From an uncultured Pseudomonadota bacterium (GTDB lineage: Bacteria; Pseudomonadota; Alphaproteobacteria; Rs-D84), in contig CADBBQ010000009.1 in NCBI GenBank assembly GCA_902793005.1, forward strand, positions 1 to 34,275: a stretch of 34,275 bases of DNA. Direction: 5' to 3'. Of the stretch, positions 1-8,461 are shown one piece after another. The notes below the pieces were generated by a model that did no database searches, was not told the origin of the DNA, and saw only the letters and a list, made by a program, of their open reading frames with translations. How positions within the stretch are numbered: the first letter of the stretch is position 1; the number at the start of each line of letters is the position of its first letter. The position numbers were made by a program, and so were the translations under genes.

Positions 1-27
1 CAGGGCACGGCCCGAGCGAATACGAAA

Positions 28-95
28 ATACACAATTAGAAAAATATTAAAAAATTGAAGTTTACGAAATTTTTTTAATTTTTATTATTGTGTAT
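28..95. repeat. AT-rich long inverted repeat
   Basis: ATACACAAT at 28-36 is the exact reverse complement of ATTGTGTAT at 87-95. The inner arms (A-rich with a TTAAAAAATT core at about 48-56, T-rich AATTTTTTTAA on the other side) continue the pairing, leaving a loop near 57-66. It forms one long hairpin. No gene is visible in 1-154. It may be the tail of a transcript entering from the left or a small palindromic repeat. Confidence 0.5.
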
Positions 96-130
96 CGAGG
101 AAAAGGTCGCCCGCCCCATAAATAAAAAAA

Positions 131-151
131 CGCCCAAATGGGCGTTTTTAT
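131..151 (-). terminator. Intrinsic terminator after the 165-region orphan
   Basis: CGCCC AAAT GGGCG hairpin (131-144) flanked by an A-run on the left and a T-run on the right, so it can work in both directions. It sits directly after the stop of the minus-strand gene at 155. Confidence 0.8.
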
Positions 152-154
152 TTT

Positions 155-604
155 TTACCTAATATTTGCCAATGTTTCCAAGACAGCCTTTCTGGCCTCG
201 TTTGCTCGTAATTCTTTAGCAACAGTTTCGTTTTGTTTATCTTGTTCTTTTTGAATTTTTACCCATTCTTTCAGCTTCGAACATATATGAGTCGCTTCCC
301 AATCGCTAAAATGAAAACCACTTATCAGTTCATCGTTATCTAATAGCGGTGTTATTCCAGGAACGAATATGCCATGAGTATTATCCATGGTTTCGTACAG
401 AAACAACATAAAGACGTTTTTGTTAGAAATATTTGAATTTACCCAATAACAAGAGTGATACGACGACATACCTGGATTTACACGATACTGTTCGCCAAAA
501 TTAGGGTCATCAACCATTTTTGTTAACTTATTAATGACTTCTCTTCTGACTGTTTCGTCGTATCTTACATCATAATCTTGTGTGCGTATTCCAACACTTT
601 GCAT
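155..604 (-). CDS. Hypothetical protein, 149 aa
   Basis: I do not recognise this family. The ATG at 604 is preferred to the upstream in-frame ATG at 652 because an AAAGGAT ribosome binding site lies just upstream of it and the first 16 residues of the longer form read like untranslated leader. The product is soluble, without signal peptide or membrane segment. It has a hydrophobic core around residues 60-80 (FMLFLYE) and a charged, probably helical C-terminal third rich in Lys, Glu and Gln (KEWVKIQKEQDKQN). It is monocistronic: a terminator follows the stop, and 120 bases of AT-rich sequence separate it from the rne terminator upstream. Function unknown. Confidence 0.7.
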   Translation of the reverse strand: MQSVGIRTQDYDVRYDETVRREVINKLTKMVDDPNFGEQYRVNPGMSSYHSCYWVNSNISNKNVFMLFLYETMDNTHGIFVPGITPLLDNDELISGFHFSDWEATHICSKLKEWVKIQKEQDKQNETVAKELRANEARKAVLETLANIR

Positions 605-719
605 AATTATATCCTTTTTTATTATCAACCGATGATTATGTTTATAGCACAATATTTTAAAACGTCAAGTTTTTTATCTGGGTTTCCCCAATGTATTTAA
701 TAACTCTTTTTGTATCATG

Positions 720-756
720 CAAAAACAAACCCGGCGATTGCCGGGTTTGTTTTTTT
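720..756 (-). terminator. Terminator of rne
   Basis: An 11-bp perfect stem, ACAAACCCGGC (725-735) and GCCGGGTTTGT (740-750), with a GATT loop. T-runs lie on both sides, so it can stop transcription in either direction. It overlaps the last codons of rne. Confidence 0.85.
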
Positions 757-2551
757 AACCAACCAATTTTTTCCAAATGGATTTCTTTTGTGGTTGTTTC
801 TTTTTTGCACGTCTGCGTGGTGCGGTCGTTGTTGTGCGCTTGGCCTCCACGTGTTGTGCATTTTTCTTTTTCGCATCTGTTGATGGTGCGTGTGCCGACA
901 AAACATCGTCTGTTTTGACCTGTTCTGGGGCAACACGTTGTATAGAATATTGATCAATATTCATCAAACTGTCGTCGCCAACAATTACGATTTCGGTTTC
1001 AAATTCGGCCTCCATCGCCGCCAATTCTGCGCGTTTTTGATTAAGTAAGTAAATCGCGACATCGGTCGGTACGGTCATAATGATTTTCTGGGCCGATTTT
1101 GCCAGCAATTTTTCCTGTAAATGACGGAACAGAATAATCGACGCGGTTTGAATACTGGGGACGACACCGGCGCCCATACAATGTGGACACGCCACATATG
1201 ATGATTCAATAAAACTGCTGCGCATACGTTGACGCGACAACATCATAACACCGAACGCATTGATTTTTGCAACCTGAGTTCTGGCGCGATCGCGTTTCAT
1301 AATTTCGCGCATTTTCATTTCCAGTTTGCGATTGTTCTTTTCTTCTTCCATATCGATAAAGTCAATCGCCACAATTCCCGCTAAATCGCGCAGACGCAAT
1401 TGCAACGCGATTTCTTCGGCGGCCTCTAAATTGGTATTCAGTGCCGTTTGTTCGATATCTTTTTCTTTGATTGCGCGTGACGAGTTAACATCGATTGTCA
1501 CCATTGCCTCGGTCTGGTTAATAACAATAGACCCGCCCGACGGCAACACAACATACGGCCCGTGCAAGCCTTCCAATTGTTTTTCAACACCGGCCTTGAC
1601 CATCAATGGCATTGCAACATCTTTATACAGTGTGATTTGTTTGCGCGGTGGGCGACCATACATTTGTTGGAAATAACCCTTGGCGGCATCATATGCTTCT
1701 TCGCCTTGGATGACCATTGTATCGGTTTTATCGGAAATGAAATCACGAACAACACGGCGCAACAGTGAATCTTCGGCGTGGATAATAACCGGTGCGACCG
1801 ATTCCAATGTTGTTTTGCGAATGTCGTTCCACAAATTCACCAAATAATCATAGTCTTTGGCAATGTCTTCCCCGGATGCGCCGGCGGCCGCAGTCCGCAA
1901 CACAACGGTCATCCCACGTGGAATTTTCAAATTATGCAATATTTCACGCAAACGTGCGCGTTCAGCCTTGTCAGATATTTTTTTAGAAATACCATAACTG
2001 TTGCGCTTGCGCGAATTTGGCATCAATACGGCAAAACGTCCCGCCAAAGACAGGTATGTTGTCATCGACGCACCTTTGCACCCACGTTCTTCTTTGACGC
2101 CTTGAATTAATAAAATTTGTTTAGGCTTAATAACATCCTGGATTTTAAATTCACGGGTATGTTTCAAAAATTCTTTATTATCTTCACCGGCACTGTTATC
2201 GTCATAATCTGCGACCTCATCGGCCTCGTCATCGGGGTCGGTATCGTCATCAACGATATTAGCGTGTGCCAATTCCAATAATTTCTTTTTTTGTTCCGCA
2301 CTGATTTGATAATAATCAGGATGAATTTCCGAAAACGGCAAAAATCCATTTTTACCGGTTCCATAATCGACAAAGGCGGCCTGGAGTGATGGTTCAACCC
2401 GAATAACCTTGGCCAGATAAATATTTCCCTTTATCTGAGGTTTTGTGGTTGTTTCAACATCAAAATCAGAAACACGTCCCGTGTCAGAATCCACAACGAC
2501 GACGCGTGTTTCTTCCGGGTGGACTGCGTCCACATATATCTTTTTTGACAT
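755..2551 (-). CDS. rne: Ribonuclease E/G
   Basis: Endoribonuclease of the RNase E/G family, acting in mRNA decay and rRNA/tRNA processing. The N-terminal S1 domain carries the family signature (KGNIYLAKV, RVEPSLQAAFVDYG, FSEIHPDYYQI). After that it holds an acidic insertion of about 30 residues (DDDTDPDDEADEVADYDD), the kind of S1 insertion found in alphaproteobacterial RNase E. The DNase I-like catalytic part (DVNSSRA, AIDFIDM) and the zinc-link CPHCMGAG follow. At 598 aa it ends soon after the catalytic core in a basic tail (RRRAKKKQPQKK, then IWKKLVG) without the long degradosome scaffold of E. coli RNase E, so it could equally be called rng. AAAGGA precedes the ATG. It lies downstream of an M48 protease and recG on the same strand, 237 bases away. 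Confidence 0.93.
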   Translation of the reverse strand: MSKKIYVDAVHPEETRVVVVDSDTGRVSDFDVETTTKPQIKGNIYLAKVIRVEPSLQAAFVDYGTGKNGFLPFSEIHPDYYQISAEQKKKLLELAHANIVDDDTDPDDEADEVADYDDNSAGEDNKEFLKHTREFKIQDVIKPKQILLIQGVKEERGCKGASMTTYLSLAGRFAVLMPNSRKRNSYGISKKISDKAERARLREILHNLKIPRGMTVVLRTAAAGASGEDIAKDYDYLVNLWNDIRKTTLESVAPVIIHAEDSLLRRVVRDFISDKTDTMVIQGEEAYDAAKGYFQQMYGRPPRKQITLYKDVAMPLMVKAGVEKQLEGLHGPYVVLPSGGSIVINQTEAMVTIDVNSSRAIKEKDIEQTALNTNLEAAEEIALQLRLRDLAGIVAIDFIDMEEEKNNRKLEMKMREIMKRDRARTQVAKINAFGVMMLSRQRMRSSFIESSYVACPHCMGAGVVPSIQTASIILFRHLQEKLLAKSAQKIIMTVPTDVAIYLLNQKRAELAAMEAEFETEIVIVGDDSLMNIDQYSIQRVAPEQVKTDDVLSAHAPSTDAKKKNAQHVEAKRTTTTAPRRRAKKKQPQKKSIWKKLVG

Positions 2552-2726
2552 CTGATAATCCTTTTATGTTAAAAACGTAAACATTGGATGCAACCCGTCC
2601 CCATGGGGCAACCACGCCCATGCCAAGGGACAGCGCCACGAACCCAATCAGCACTATGCGAATTGCAGAAATCAGTGATAATATAAACATTAAAACTAAC
2701 CCCATTGTTATACGATACACCCACAT
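2484..2726 (-). CDS. Possible small membrane protein overlapping the start of rne
   Basis: The 2552-2788 gap holds one hydrophobic minus-strand frame of about 80 codons. It has two adjacent apolar stretches (TMGLVLMFILSLISAIRIVL and GFVALSLGMGVVA) and then a polar tail that runs 68 bases into rne. Several ATG codons and one TTG could start it, but none has a convincing ribosome binding site. The hydrophobicity is what makes it noticeable; the long overlap and weak start argue against it. It could be chance. Confidence 0.22.
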   Translation of the reverse strand: MWVYRITMGLVLMFILSLISAIRIVLIGFVALSLGMGVVAPWGRVASNVYVFNIKGLSDVKKDICGRSPPGRNTRRRCGF

Positions 2727-2788
2727 TACCAAACCCAAATTTCAAAAGCAAGCCAAAACGAAAAATGTCATCAATTGAACTCTGAAAG

Positions 2789-4072
2789 CTATTTTTCCAA
2801 TATATCGCCAGATTTAATATATTCGGGTGAATCTTTGTCTAATTTTTGTTGCGCGCGTTTGGCAAATGTGCGTGCCTTTTTTGTATCCCCGTTCAAATTA
2901 TAAAATTCTGCCAGTGCCCAATATTCACGTCCGTCATTATACAGTTTTGCCAATACCCAATACGTCAATGGCGCGGGCGTCGCCAACAATGATGTTTTGC
3001 ATAATTCAATCGCCTGTGCGTTGTCGCCAGGTTTTCCCCGTTCGGCCAGTACCAACGCCAACGCGGTTTGAATCTGGGGCGCTTTTTTATTTAATTTCAA
3101 TGCGTGTTCATAGGCCGCCACCGCATCATCATAATGCCCCATTTGATATTCAATATCGCCCAGCAATTCATAATAATACGGATTTTTCTTGTTGCGCTGG
3201 ATTAAATTTTGGGTAGCATCCCGTGCCGCCGTCAATGCCCCACCACGCATATTTCCAATCGCGCGTGCATAAATTGCCGCATCGTCCGTCGCACGATACG
3301 GGTATTTATCCAGTATTTGTCGTTCGTTATATAAATACCCAATCAATTTCGCCCGTACCAATTCGTATTCTTTATCATCAAACGCATCGTATTTTCTGTT
3401 GCGTTTAATCTGGGCAATTTTTTCGCGTGCATTTTTTATTCGTTCAACTGTCAATGGGTGGTTGGAGCGATTTTTGTTTGTTTTTGCCTCGGCCGCCCCA
3501 GTTATATTTTGCATTTGTTCAAATACGGTTATTAAACCCGTCGGATTAATATTGGCATCAACCATTAAATCAACCGCAAATTCGTCCGCCACCCGTTCTT
3601 CGTCGCGTGAAAAAGACAATAATGACTGTTGCGCAACGCCACCGGCCCCGGCCAAAACCCCGGCGCCCAATGACGGATTTCCGCCGGCAACCATTAAACC
3701 GATACCCAATGCTTGTATAATCAGCGTGCGTTTTAATTCGGCCTCCATCCGGGCCGACATTTGTGCCATATGTCCGCCAATCATATGTCCTAATTCGTGT
3801 GCCACGACGGCTTGTAGTGCATTTGTATTTTTTATGCGTGTCAATAACCCGGTATAGATAAACACATCTTCGCCGCCCGATACAAAGGCGTTAAAATCAT
3901 CGTCATTTACAATATGAATTTTTAATCGGTTTTCCGGTATGTCTGCCGCCAATGCTACGGGCATAATAATCTTGCGCAGGACGCTTTCTGTTTCGGTATC
4001 ATTTATCACAGACAACGCACGCGCCGGTACGCAGAAAAATACAGCAATTAAAAACACAAATATTTTACGCAC
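2789..4072 (-). CDS. M48 family metalloprotease with TPR repeats (BepA-like)
   Basis: Predicted periplasmic zinc metalloprotease of the kind that maintains outer-membrane protein assembly (BepA/YfgC family). A signal peptide covers about residues 1-19 (hydrophobic IFVFLIAVFFC, then ARA-L). The zinc site is HELGH at 92-96 with the third ligand in ERVAD (159-163). A glycine/alanine-rich hydrophobic stretch lies at 113-148 between them. The C-terminal half is TPR-like, for example YYYELLGDIEYQMGHYDDAV followed by a second helix pair. It starts with GTG at 4072, overlapping the end of recG by 8 bases, with GGAGA upstream, so it is probably translationally coupled to recG. BepA is a good family match, but I give no symbol because alphaproteobacteria often have several such proteins. 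Confidence 0.88.
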   Translation of the reverse strand: MRKIFVFLIAVFFCVPARALSVINDTETESVLRKIIMPVALAADIPENRLKIHIVNDDDFNAFVSGGEDVFIYTGLLTRIKNTNALQAVVAHELGHMIGGHMAQMSARMEAELKRTLIIQALGIGLMVAGGNPSLGAGVLAGAGGVAQQSLLSFSRDEERVADEFAVDLMVDANINPTGLITVFEQMQNITGAAEAKTNKNRSNHPLTVERIKNAREKIAQIKRNRKYDAFDDKEYELVRAKLIGYLYNERQILDKYPYRATDDAAIYARAIGNMRGGALTAARDATQNLIQRNKKNPYYYELLGDIEYQMGHYDDAVAAYEHALKLNKKAPQIQTALALVLAERGKPGDNAQAIELCKTSLLATPAPLTYWVLAKLYNDGREYWALAEFYNLNGDTKKARTFAKRAQQKLDKDSPEYIKSGDILEK

Positions 4073-6128
4073 TGATATGTTCTCCGCAATTGAATATTCC
4101 CATTAAATCGCGTGTCCAAGTGTCCACATCGTTATCACACGCCGCACGTGCCGCCAATTTGAATAAATCCCTGTGGTCGCGCCAATCGGCGAAATGATAT
4201 TGAATCCAGCCACTTTGTCGTGTCCCCAACAATTCGCCAACGCCGCGCATCATTAAATCTTGTTCGGCGATTTGAAATCCGTCGTCTGTTTCGCACAACA
4301 CATCCAGCCGTTTTAATCCATCCACACTGACATTAAAACCATATAATAAAATACAGAACGATTGAATTTTCCCACGCCCCACGCGTCCACGCAATTGGTG
4401 CAGGGCGGCCAATCCGAATTGTTCCGCGTTTTCAATCACGATAATAGATGCCCGTGGTACATCGATTCCAACCTCGATAACGGTGGTTGCCACCAACAGA
4501 TTCATTTTTGAATTATCATCTGCAAATTCGGCCATAATTTTATCACGCTCGTCTTTTGGCATTTGACCGTGTACCAAACCAGCGGTCGGGAAAATTTGTT
4601 TTAACATCTCAAACCGTGCAACCGCTGCACCAACGCCAATTCCGTTTTCATCCGCCACCAATGGACAAATCCAGAACACCTTGGCCCCATTATTGATTTG
4701 TGTTTTTATGCGTTCTATCAATTCATTAGTCTTGGAAATTGGTAATTTGGTTGTGCGTATCGGCAACCGCCCGGCGGGCTTTTCATTTATAATAGATACA
4801 TCCATATCCCCATACATTGTCATCGACAGTGTTCGTGGTATTGGTGTTGCTGATAATGCCAACAAATCGACATTTGCACCCTTGGCACGCAGTGCCTCGC
4901 GCTGGTTCACGCCGAACCTGTGCTGTTCATCAACAATAACCAAACCCAAATCTTTGTATTCGACATCGTCCGAAAATAATGCGTGTGTTCCAATGATGAT
5001 TTTTGTTCGTCCCGACCGAATTGATATCAATTTTTCGCGTCGCGCCACGCCTTTATCACGGCCAGTTAACACATCCACAACAATACCCAAATTTTCGCAC
5101 ATTTGACGGATTTTTGCAAAATGTTGTTGCGCCAATGTATCCGTCGGCGCCAGCAGGGCGGTTTGCCCCCCGGATTCTGCCATTTTTAACGCCGCAATCA
5201 GTGCGACAATCGTTTTTCCCGAACCAACATCCCCCTGGACCAGGCGCATCATTGGTATGTCCCCATCCATATCTTGGAATATTTCGTTCACCACGCGTTG
5301 TTGTGCTTTGGTTAAATTATACGGCAATGTGTTCCAGAATTTTGTTAAATAATCGCGGGTTTTAATTCTTTTTTGTTTTTTATTGCGTTGAGTTGTACGG
5401 TTGCGCCGACTGATTGCGATTGCCACTTGGTGTGCCAATAATTCACAATAGGCCAATTTTGCAACATATGTTGCGTTTGGTAATAAATCATCAGACGATT
5501 TTGCAAAATGCACGTGATGCAATGCATCAAAAAATTCCACCAACCTTGCATCGTCGTATGTATCAGATATGATTGTTGTCAGTTTTGCAAAAATTTGGTC
5601 ACGAACCGACGCGAATTGTTTTTGTGTTAATCCCATACCGGCCGGATAAACCACCTGGGCGGACGGAATTTTATCGGCCGCATCCATTGTTTCAATAAAT
5701 TCAGGGTGATTTATAACCGGTATTTTCCCAGCCTCAATCTTTCCACTGACCATACGCCATTGGCCAACGGGCAGTTTATTCAGCCAATATTCGGTGTATT
5801 TTGAATTAAAGAATTGAATTGCAACCTGGTATCCCAATTTATCAACACATAAAACGCGTGTTGCGCGTGCGCGCCGCAACCAAGGTGGGTTTTTCCCCGG
5901 GCTTTTATGAGATTTTACCATTAACGGTATGGTAATTGTTGTGCCGGTGTCAACATTGGCAATGGACTCATTTATTTCACGATTGCGGACATATGCGGGT
6001 TTGTGCAGTAAAAAATCCAATACGCGTCGTCCACCCAACACATCACAGAACCGTTCGGCCAAAACCGGCCCAACGCCCCGGATGTATTGCAAATCAGTAT
6101 TCAAAAATTCGGCAATTTCTCGTCTCAT
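4065..6128 (-). CDS. recG: ATP-dependent DNA helicase RecG
   Basis: Branch-migration helicase that reverses stalled forks and processes recombination intermediates. From the ATG at 6128 it is 687 aa, normal for the family. The start MRREIAEFL followed by the helix-hairpin-helix-like IRGVGP fits known RecG N-termini better than the ATG at 6182. An OB-fold wedge region follows. The helicase motifs are Walker A GDVGSGKT (299-306), DEQH box (400-403), SATPIPRTL, HGQM and RGRVGRG near the end. No Shine-Dalgarno sequence is visible, and a TATACT lies only 9 bases upstream of the ATG, so the mRNA may be nearly leaderless. The stop overlaps the M48 protease start. Divergent from the MprF-like gene. 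Confidence 0.95.
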   Translation of the reverse strand: MRREIAEFLNTDLQYIRGVGPVLAERFCDVLGGRRVLDFLLHKPAYVRNREINESIANVDTGTTITIPLMVKSHKSPGKNPPWLRRARATRVLCVDKLGYQVAIQFFNSKYTEYWLNKLPVGQWRMVSGKIEAGKIPVINHPEFIETMDAADKIPSAQVVYPAGMGLTQKQFASVRDQIFAKLTTIISDTYDDARLVEFFDALHHVHFAKSSDDLLPNATYVAKLAYCELLAHQVAIAISRRNRTTQRNKKQKRIKTRDYLTKFWNTLPYNLTKAQQRVVNEIFQDMDGDIPMMRLVQGDVGSGKTIVALIAALKMAESGGQTALLAPTDTLAQQHFAKIRQMCENLGIVVDVLTGRDKGVARREKLISIRSGRTKIIIGTHALFSDDVEYKDLGLVIVDEQHRFGVNQREALRAKGANVDLLALSATPIPRTLSMTMYGDMDVSIINEKPAGRLPIRTTKLPISKTNELIERIKTQINNGAKVFWICPLVADENGIGVGAAVARFEMLKQIFPTAGLVHGQMPKDERDKIMAEFADDNSKMNLLVATTVIEVGIDVPRASIIVIENAEQFGLAALHQLRGRVGRGKIQSFCILLYGFNVSVDGLKRLDVLCETDDGFQIAEQDLMMRGVGELLGTRQSGWIQYHFADWRDHRDLFKLAARAACDNDVDTWTRDLMGIFNCGEHISA

Positions 6129-6137
6129 AATAATAAA

Positions 6138-6143
6138 AGTATA
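6138..6143 (-). promoter_or_regulatory. Possible recG -10 element giving a near-leaderless mRNA
   Basis: Read on the minus strand, TATACT ends 9 bases before the recG ATG at 6128. TTGCTT lies 15 bases further upstream as a weak -35. Initiation at the usual distance would leave a leader of only about 0-3 nt, which fits the missing ribosome binding site. Confidence 0.4.
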
Positions 6144-6176
6144 AAATTTCGCTTTTTTAAGCAAGTGAATTAAAAT

Positions 6177-6205
6177 TTGCATTTCATTTTATATGTTGAT
6201 AACAT
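6177..6205 (+). promoter_or_regulatory. Candidate promoter of the MprF-like gene
   Basis: TTGCAT (6177-6182), 17-base spacer, TAACAT (6200-6205). It lies 24 bases upstream of the ATG at 6229, which has its own AAAGGGGA ribosome binding site. Confidence 0.4.
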
Positions 6206-6228
6206 AACATTTCGCCAAAGGGGAAATT

Positions 6229-7308
6229 ATGTCTGCACGTGCAAAAAGACTTTTTAAAAAAATTATCAGTTATGCCGGGATTTTCTTTTTTATCTTGGCG
6301 GTGGGGATGTTATGGTGGCAACTGCGTAATTACAGTTTTTCTGACATTTTAAATGCGATATTTTCAATTCCGAAACGTAATTTAATTGCGGCGTGCCTTG
6401 CGTGTTTTGCGGGGTATTTGGCATTGTCTTTATATGATTTTTTGGCATTAAATTATGTTGGCGGTCGTGTCACGTGGTGGAAATGGATGTTGGCGGGGAT
6501 GTTGGGTTTCGCAATCAGTAATAATGCCGGTCACGCGGTGGTGTCGGGTGGTGCGATACGTTATCGGTTATATACGCGTTGGCGTATTCGTGGTGGCGAC
6601 ATTGTGAAAATGTTGACCTTTTCCGGATTTACATATTTTTTGGGTTGTGCCGCAATCGTGATTATTGGGTTCTTTTTAATTCCAGACGATATTTTGTCAA
6701 ACACATCCGGGGCCAGTGTTGGGTTGGGTGCGTTATTTATATTCTGTTTGGGGGTATTGCTGGCATATTTCGGAATGACGGCATTGTTTCACGATAAACG
6801 TGTTAAAATAGGCGGCCTGACATTTCGCGTGCCTGAAACAAAAACTGCTTTTTTACAAACTGTATTGGGCATAACCGACAGTGTTCTGGCCGGAATGGTA
6901 TTGTATTTTTGTTTAACGCCATTTTGGCATATATCGTTCGGCACATATATTGGATTGTTTGTAATCGCCCAAACCACCGGCGTATTCAGCCAGGTTCCCG
7001 GTGGTATTGGTGTTTTTGAAACAATATTCTTGCTGGCATTACCGGATGATGTGGACAAAGCCAGTGTTTTCGGCGCATTATTGGCGTATCGTATAATATA
7101 TTATGTGTTGCCATTGATTGGGGCGGGGGGATTGTTTATCATATATGAACGTTGGTTGCGTGCGCGTATTAAAAAATGGCGTGCAATGGCACACGATACG
7201 GGTGCGGTTGTTGTAGAGAAAATCAAAACGGTCACGCATAATGTGGCGGAAAATGTTGCAAACAAAATCCCGCATAAACCCCAGCGTCGTCACCACAGAA
7301 AAAAATAA
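6229..7308 (+). CDS. LPG synthase transmembrane domain protein (UPF0104 / MprF N-terminal-like)
   Basis: Polytopic inner-membrane protein of 359 aa with about 8 hydrophobic segments. The central YDFLALNYVG, then FAISNNAGHAVVSGGAIRYRLYTRWRI, is the hallmark of the UPF0104 / lysylphosphatidylglycerol-synthase transmembrane family, the flippase half of MprF. A second conserved block is QVPGGIGVFE near 265. There is no C-terminal tRNA-dependent aminoacyl-transferase domain, so it is a stand-alone membrane part, probably moving or sensing a lipid or lipid-linked substrate; the substrate cannot be told. The C-terminus is basic (KPQRRHHRKK) and cytosolic by the positive-inside rule. AAAGGGGA sits 5 bases before the ATG. 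No terminator is obvious before the next promoter at 7323. Confidence 0.85.
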   Translation: MSARAKRLFKKIISYAGIFFFILAVGMLWWQLRNYSFSDILNAIFSIPKRNLIAACLACFAGYLALSLYDFLALNYVGGRVTWWKWMLAGMLGFAISNNAGHAVVSGGAIRYRLYTRWRIRGGDIVKMLTFSGFTYFLGCAAIVIIGFFLIPDDILSNTSGASVGLGALFIFCLGVLLAYFGMTALFHDKRVKIGGLTFRVPETKTAFLQTVLGITDSVLAGMVLYFCLTPFWHISFGTYIGLFVIAQTTGVFSQVPGGIGVFETIFLLALPDDVDKASVFGALLAYRIIYYVLPLIGAGGLFIIYERWLRARIKKWRAMAHDTGAVVVEKIKTVTHNVAENVANKIPHKPQRRHHRKK

Positions 7309-7322
7309 TTCTACACAAATAC

Positions 7323-7350
7323 TTGATTTTGTCAATTTTTGTACTATATT
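7323..7350 (+). promoter_or_regulatory. Promoter of the 279-aa orphan
   Basis: TTGATT (7323-7328), 16-base spacer, TATATT (7345-7350), 31 bases before the ATG at 7382. A good sigma-70-like pair in the 73-base gap after the MprF-like gene. Confidence 0.55.
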
Positions 7351-7381
7351 AGTATAGAAAGCGAAAACAAGAGAGTGTAAA

Positions 7382-8221
7382 ATGACACATTTAGATTTAG
7401 AAAATTTTTTGGCGGATTTTATATCCCAGGATAATACCAGTCCATATTTTTGGAATCTGGTCAGTTTATCATCGGGCAATTTATCGCGTTATACCGGCCC
7501 AAAAACCGAAGATGAATTTTGGAACAATGTAAAAAATCGTAAAGCATATGGTCAAACCAGCAAAGAAAACGATGAAACTTTATTGAATTTTTATTTAAAT
7601 TTAAGCTCGCCGGATGTAAAACGTTATATGTATGCCGTTCGGTTATTTGCACCATTGGTTGCACGTTTTGATCAAATGCCGTCATTATTGCAAAACACAG
7701 GGCGCACAGAACTGGATTGTTATAACGAAATTGTTTTAGGAAATGCTAAAATTCAAAATCAAAAATTGCGCTATGACATTTTAACTCGCGTTTTGGAAAA
7801 AACAAAATCCAGAACCAATGGCAACAGTATTGAATCAGAACAATATAAAATTTTGTATAATGTTGCACGGTTCTTTCGTTCTATATGTGATTGGGCAAAA
7901 ACATCCACTGATTCAACAGTTCGTGAAAATTTGATTGCCGATAAATTATTTATAATCCGTAATCATCAAACCGTGCCTGGAAAATTAAAACTGTCCCAAG
8001 ACGTAATGAATTTAATGATGCAAAAATTGGAAAACACAATAAAAACCGCGGCCCCACAAGATCAACAATCGTCCATTCGTGCCGTCTGTCAAGAGGCGTA
8101 TCATTATGTTTCATATGCGGGTGCGGGAAACCAAGATTTTGTGAATAAAATGTGGGATGTGTTTAATTGGCGTGATATTGTAAATGTTCCCGCCGTCGCC
8201 GCCAAGGCAATCAAACGATAA
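7382..8221 (+). CDS. Hypothetical protein, 279 aa
   Basis: I do not recognise this family. It is a soluble, mainly helical-looking protein with no signal peptide or membrane span. Noticeable stretches are the aromatic N-terminus (DLENFLADFI, PYFWNLVSL), a helix-rich middle (YMYAVRLFAPLVARF; IQNQKLRYDILTRVLEKTK) and a C-terminal VFNWRDIV. GAGAG precedes the ATG by about 7 bases. It has its own promoter and is followed at once by a structured region that ends in a terminator at 8457, so that region could be its 3-prime UTR. The convergent 721-aa orphan has similar lysine/asparagine-rich composition. The two may be lineage-specific partners, but that is only proximity. Confidence 0.8.
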   Translation: MTHLDLENFLADFISQDNTSPYFWNLVSLSSGNLSRYTGPKTEDEFWNNVKNRKAYGQTSKENDETLLNFYLNLSSPDVKRYMYAVRLFAPLVARFDQMPSLLQNTGRTELDCYNEIVLGNAKIQNQKLRYDILTRVLEKTKSRTNGNSIESEQYKILYNVARFFRSICDWAKTSTDSTVRENLIADKLFIIRNHQTVPGKLKLSQDVMNLMMQKLENTIKTAAPQDQQSSIRAVCQEAYHYVSYAGAGNQDFVNKMWDVFNWRDIVNVPAVAAKAIKR

Positions 8222-8457
8222 TACTGCAACCGTAGTTTGTATGGAATACCATCCCATAGCAAGACTTTCTTCCTTGTGGCATAATAGACATCGGATAAAT
8301 CAGGATGCTTAGGGCCTCCTTAGGCTCCTGGAAAAAACTGGGATAATCCAATTGGGCTTTCGTGAATAGCCCACCGGATTCAACTCCCACTATTTCCCGG
8401 TTCTTTTTATGATCCACCAGAAAAACAACGGGCTGAATTTTTATCCAGCCCGTTTTT
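8222..8457 (+). ncRNA. Candidate structured non-coding RNA or 3-prime UTR
   Basis: The 240-base gap is not coding in any convincing way but folds in nested fashion. The outer helix pairs AACCG (8228-8232) with CGGTT (8398-8402), and GGAATA (8243-8248) with TATTTCC (8391-8397). Inside are CAGGA/TCCTG (8301-8305/8326-8330) capped by GCCT/AGGC, and a three-part stem TGGGA, AATCC, GGGCT (8339-8358) with AGCCC, GGATT, TCCCA (8368-8389). The plus strand is preferred because it ends in a terminator with a T-run. Its size and rod-like shape resemble 6S RNA, but I do not recognise 6S sequence, nor RNase P, SRP or tmRNA signatures. It could be a processed 3-prime UTR of the upstream gene. Confidence 0.45.
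8428..8457. terminator. Bidirectional terminator between convergent orphans
   Basis: ACGGGCTG (8428-8435) pairs with CAGCCCGT (8446-8453). A T-run follows on the plus strand and an A-run precedes the stem (T-run on the minus strand). Confidence 0.85.
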
Positions 8458-8461
8458 ATTT

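Noticed and set aside
2584-2778. Plus-strand frame between rne and the M48 protease gene
   Set aside because: No ribosome binding site, composition unlike a protein, and it is antisense to a more plausible hydrophobic frame.
8211-8417. 68-codon minus-strand frame with a natural-looking sequence (SGGLFTKAQLDYPSFF)
   Set aside because: It lies over the nested helices of the candidate RNA, has no ribosome binding site at its start and ends inside the neighbouring gene; the RNA fold explains the region better.
8339-8420. tRNA-like or tmRNA-like 3-prime end (GGATTCAACTCCC ... ATCCACCA)
   Set aside because: The T-arm-like part and the CCA are too far apart, no acceptor partner is found at the expected 5-prime position, and no tag frame is visible.
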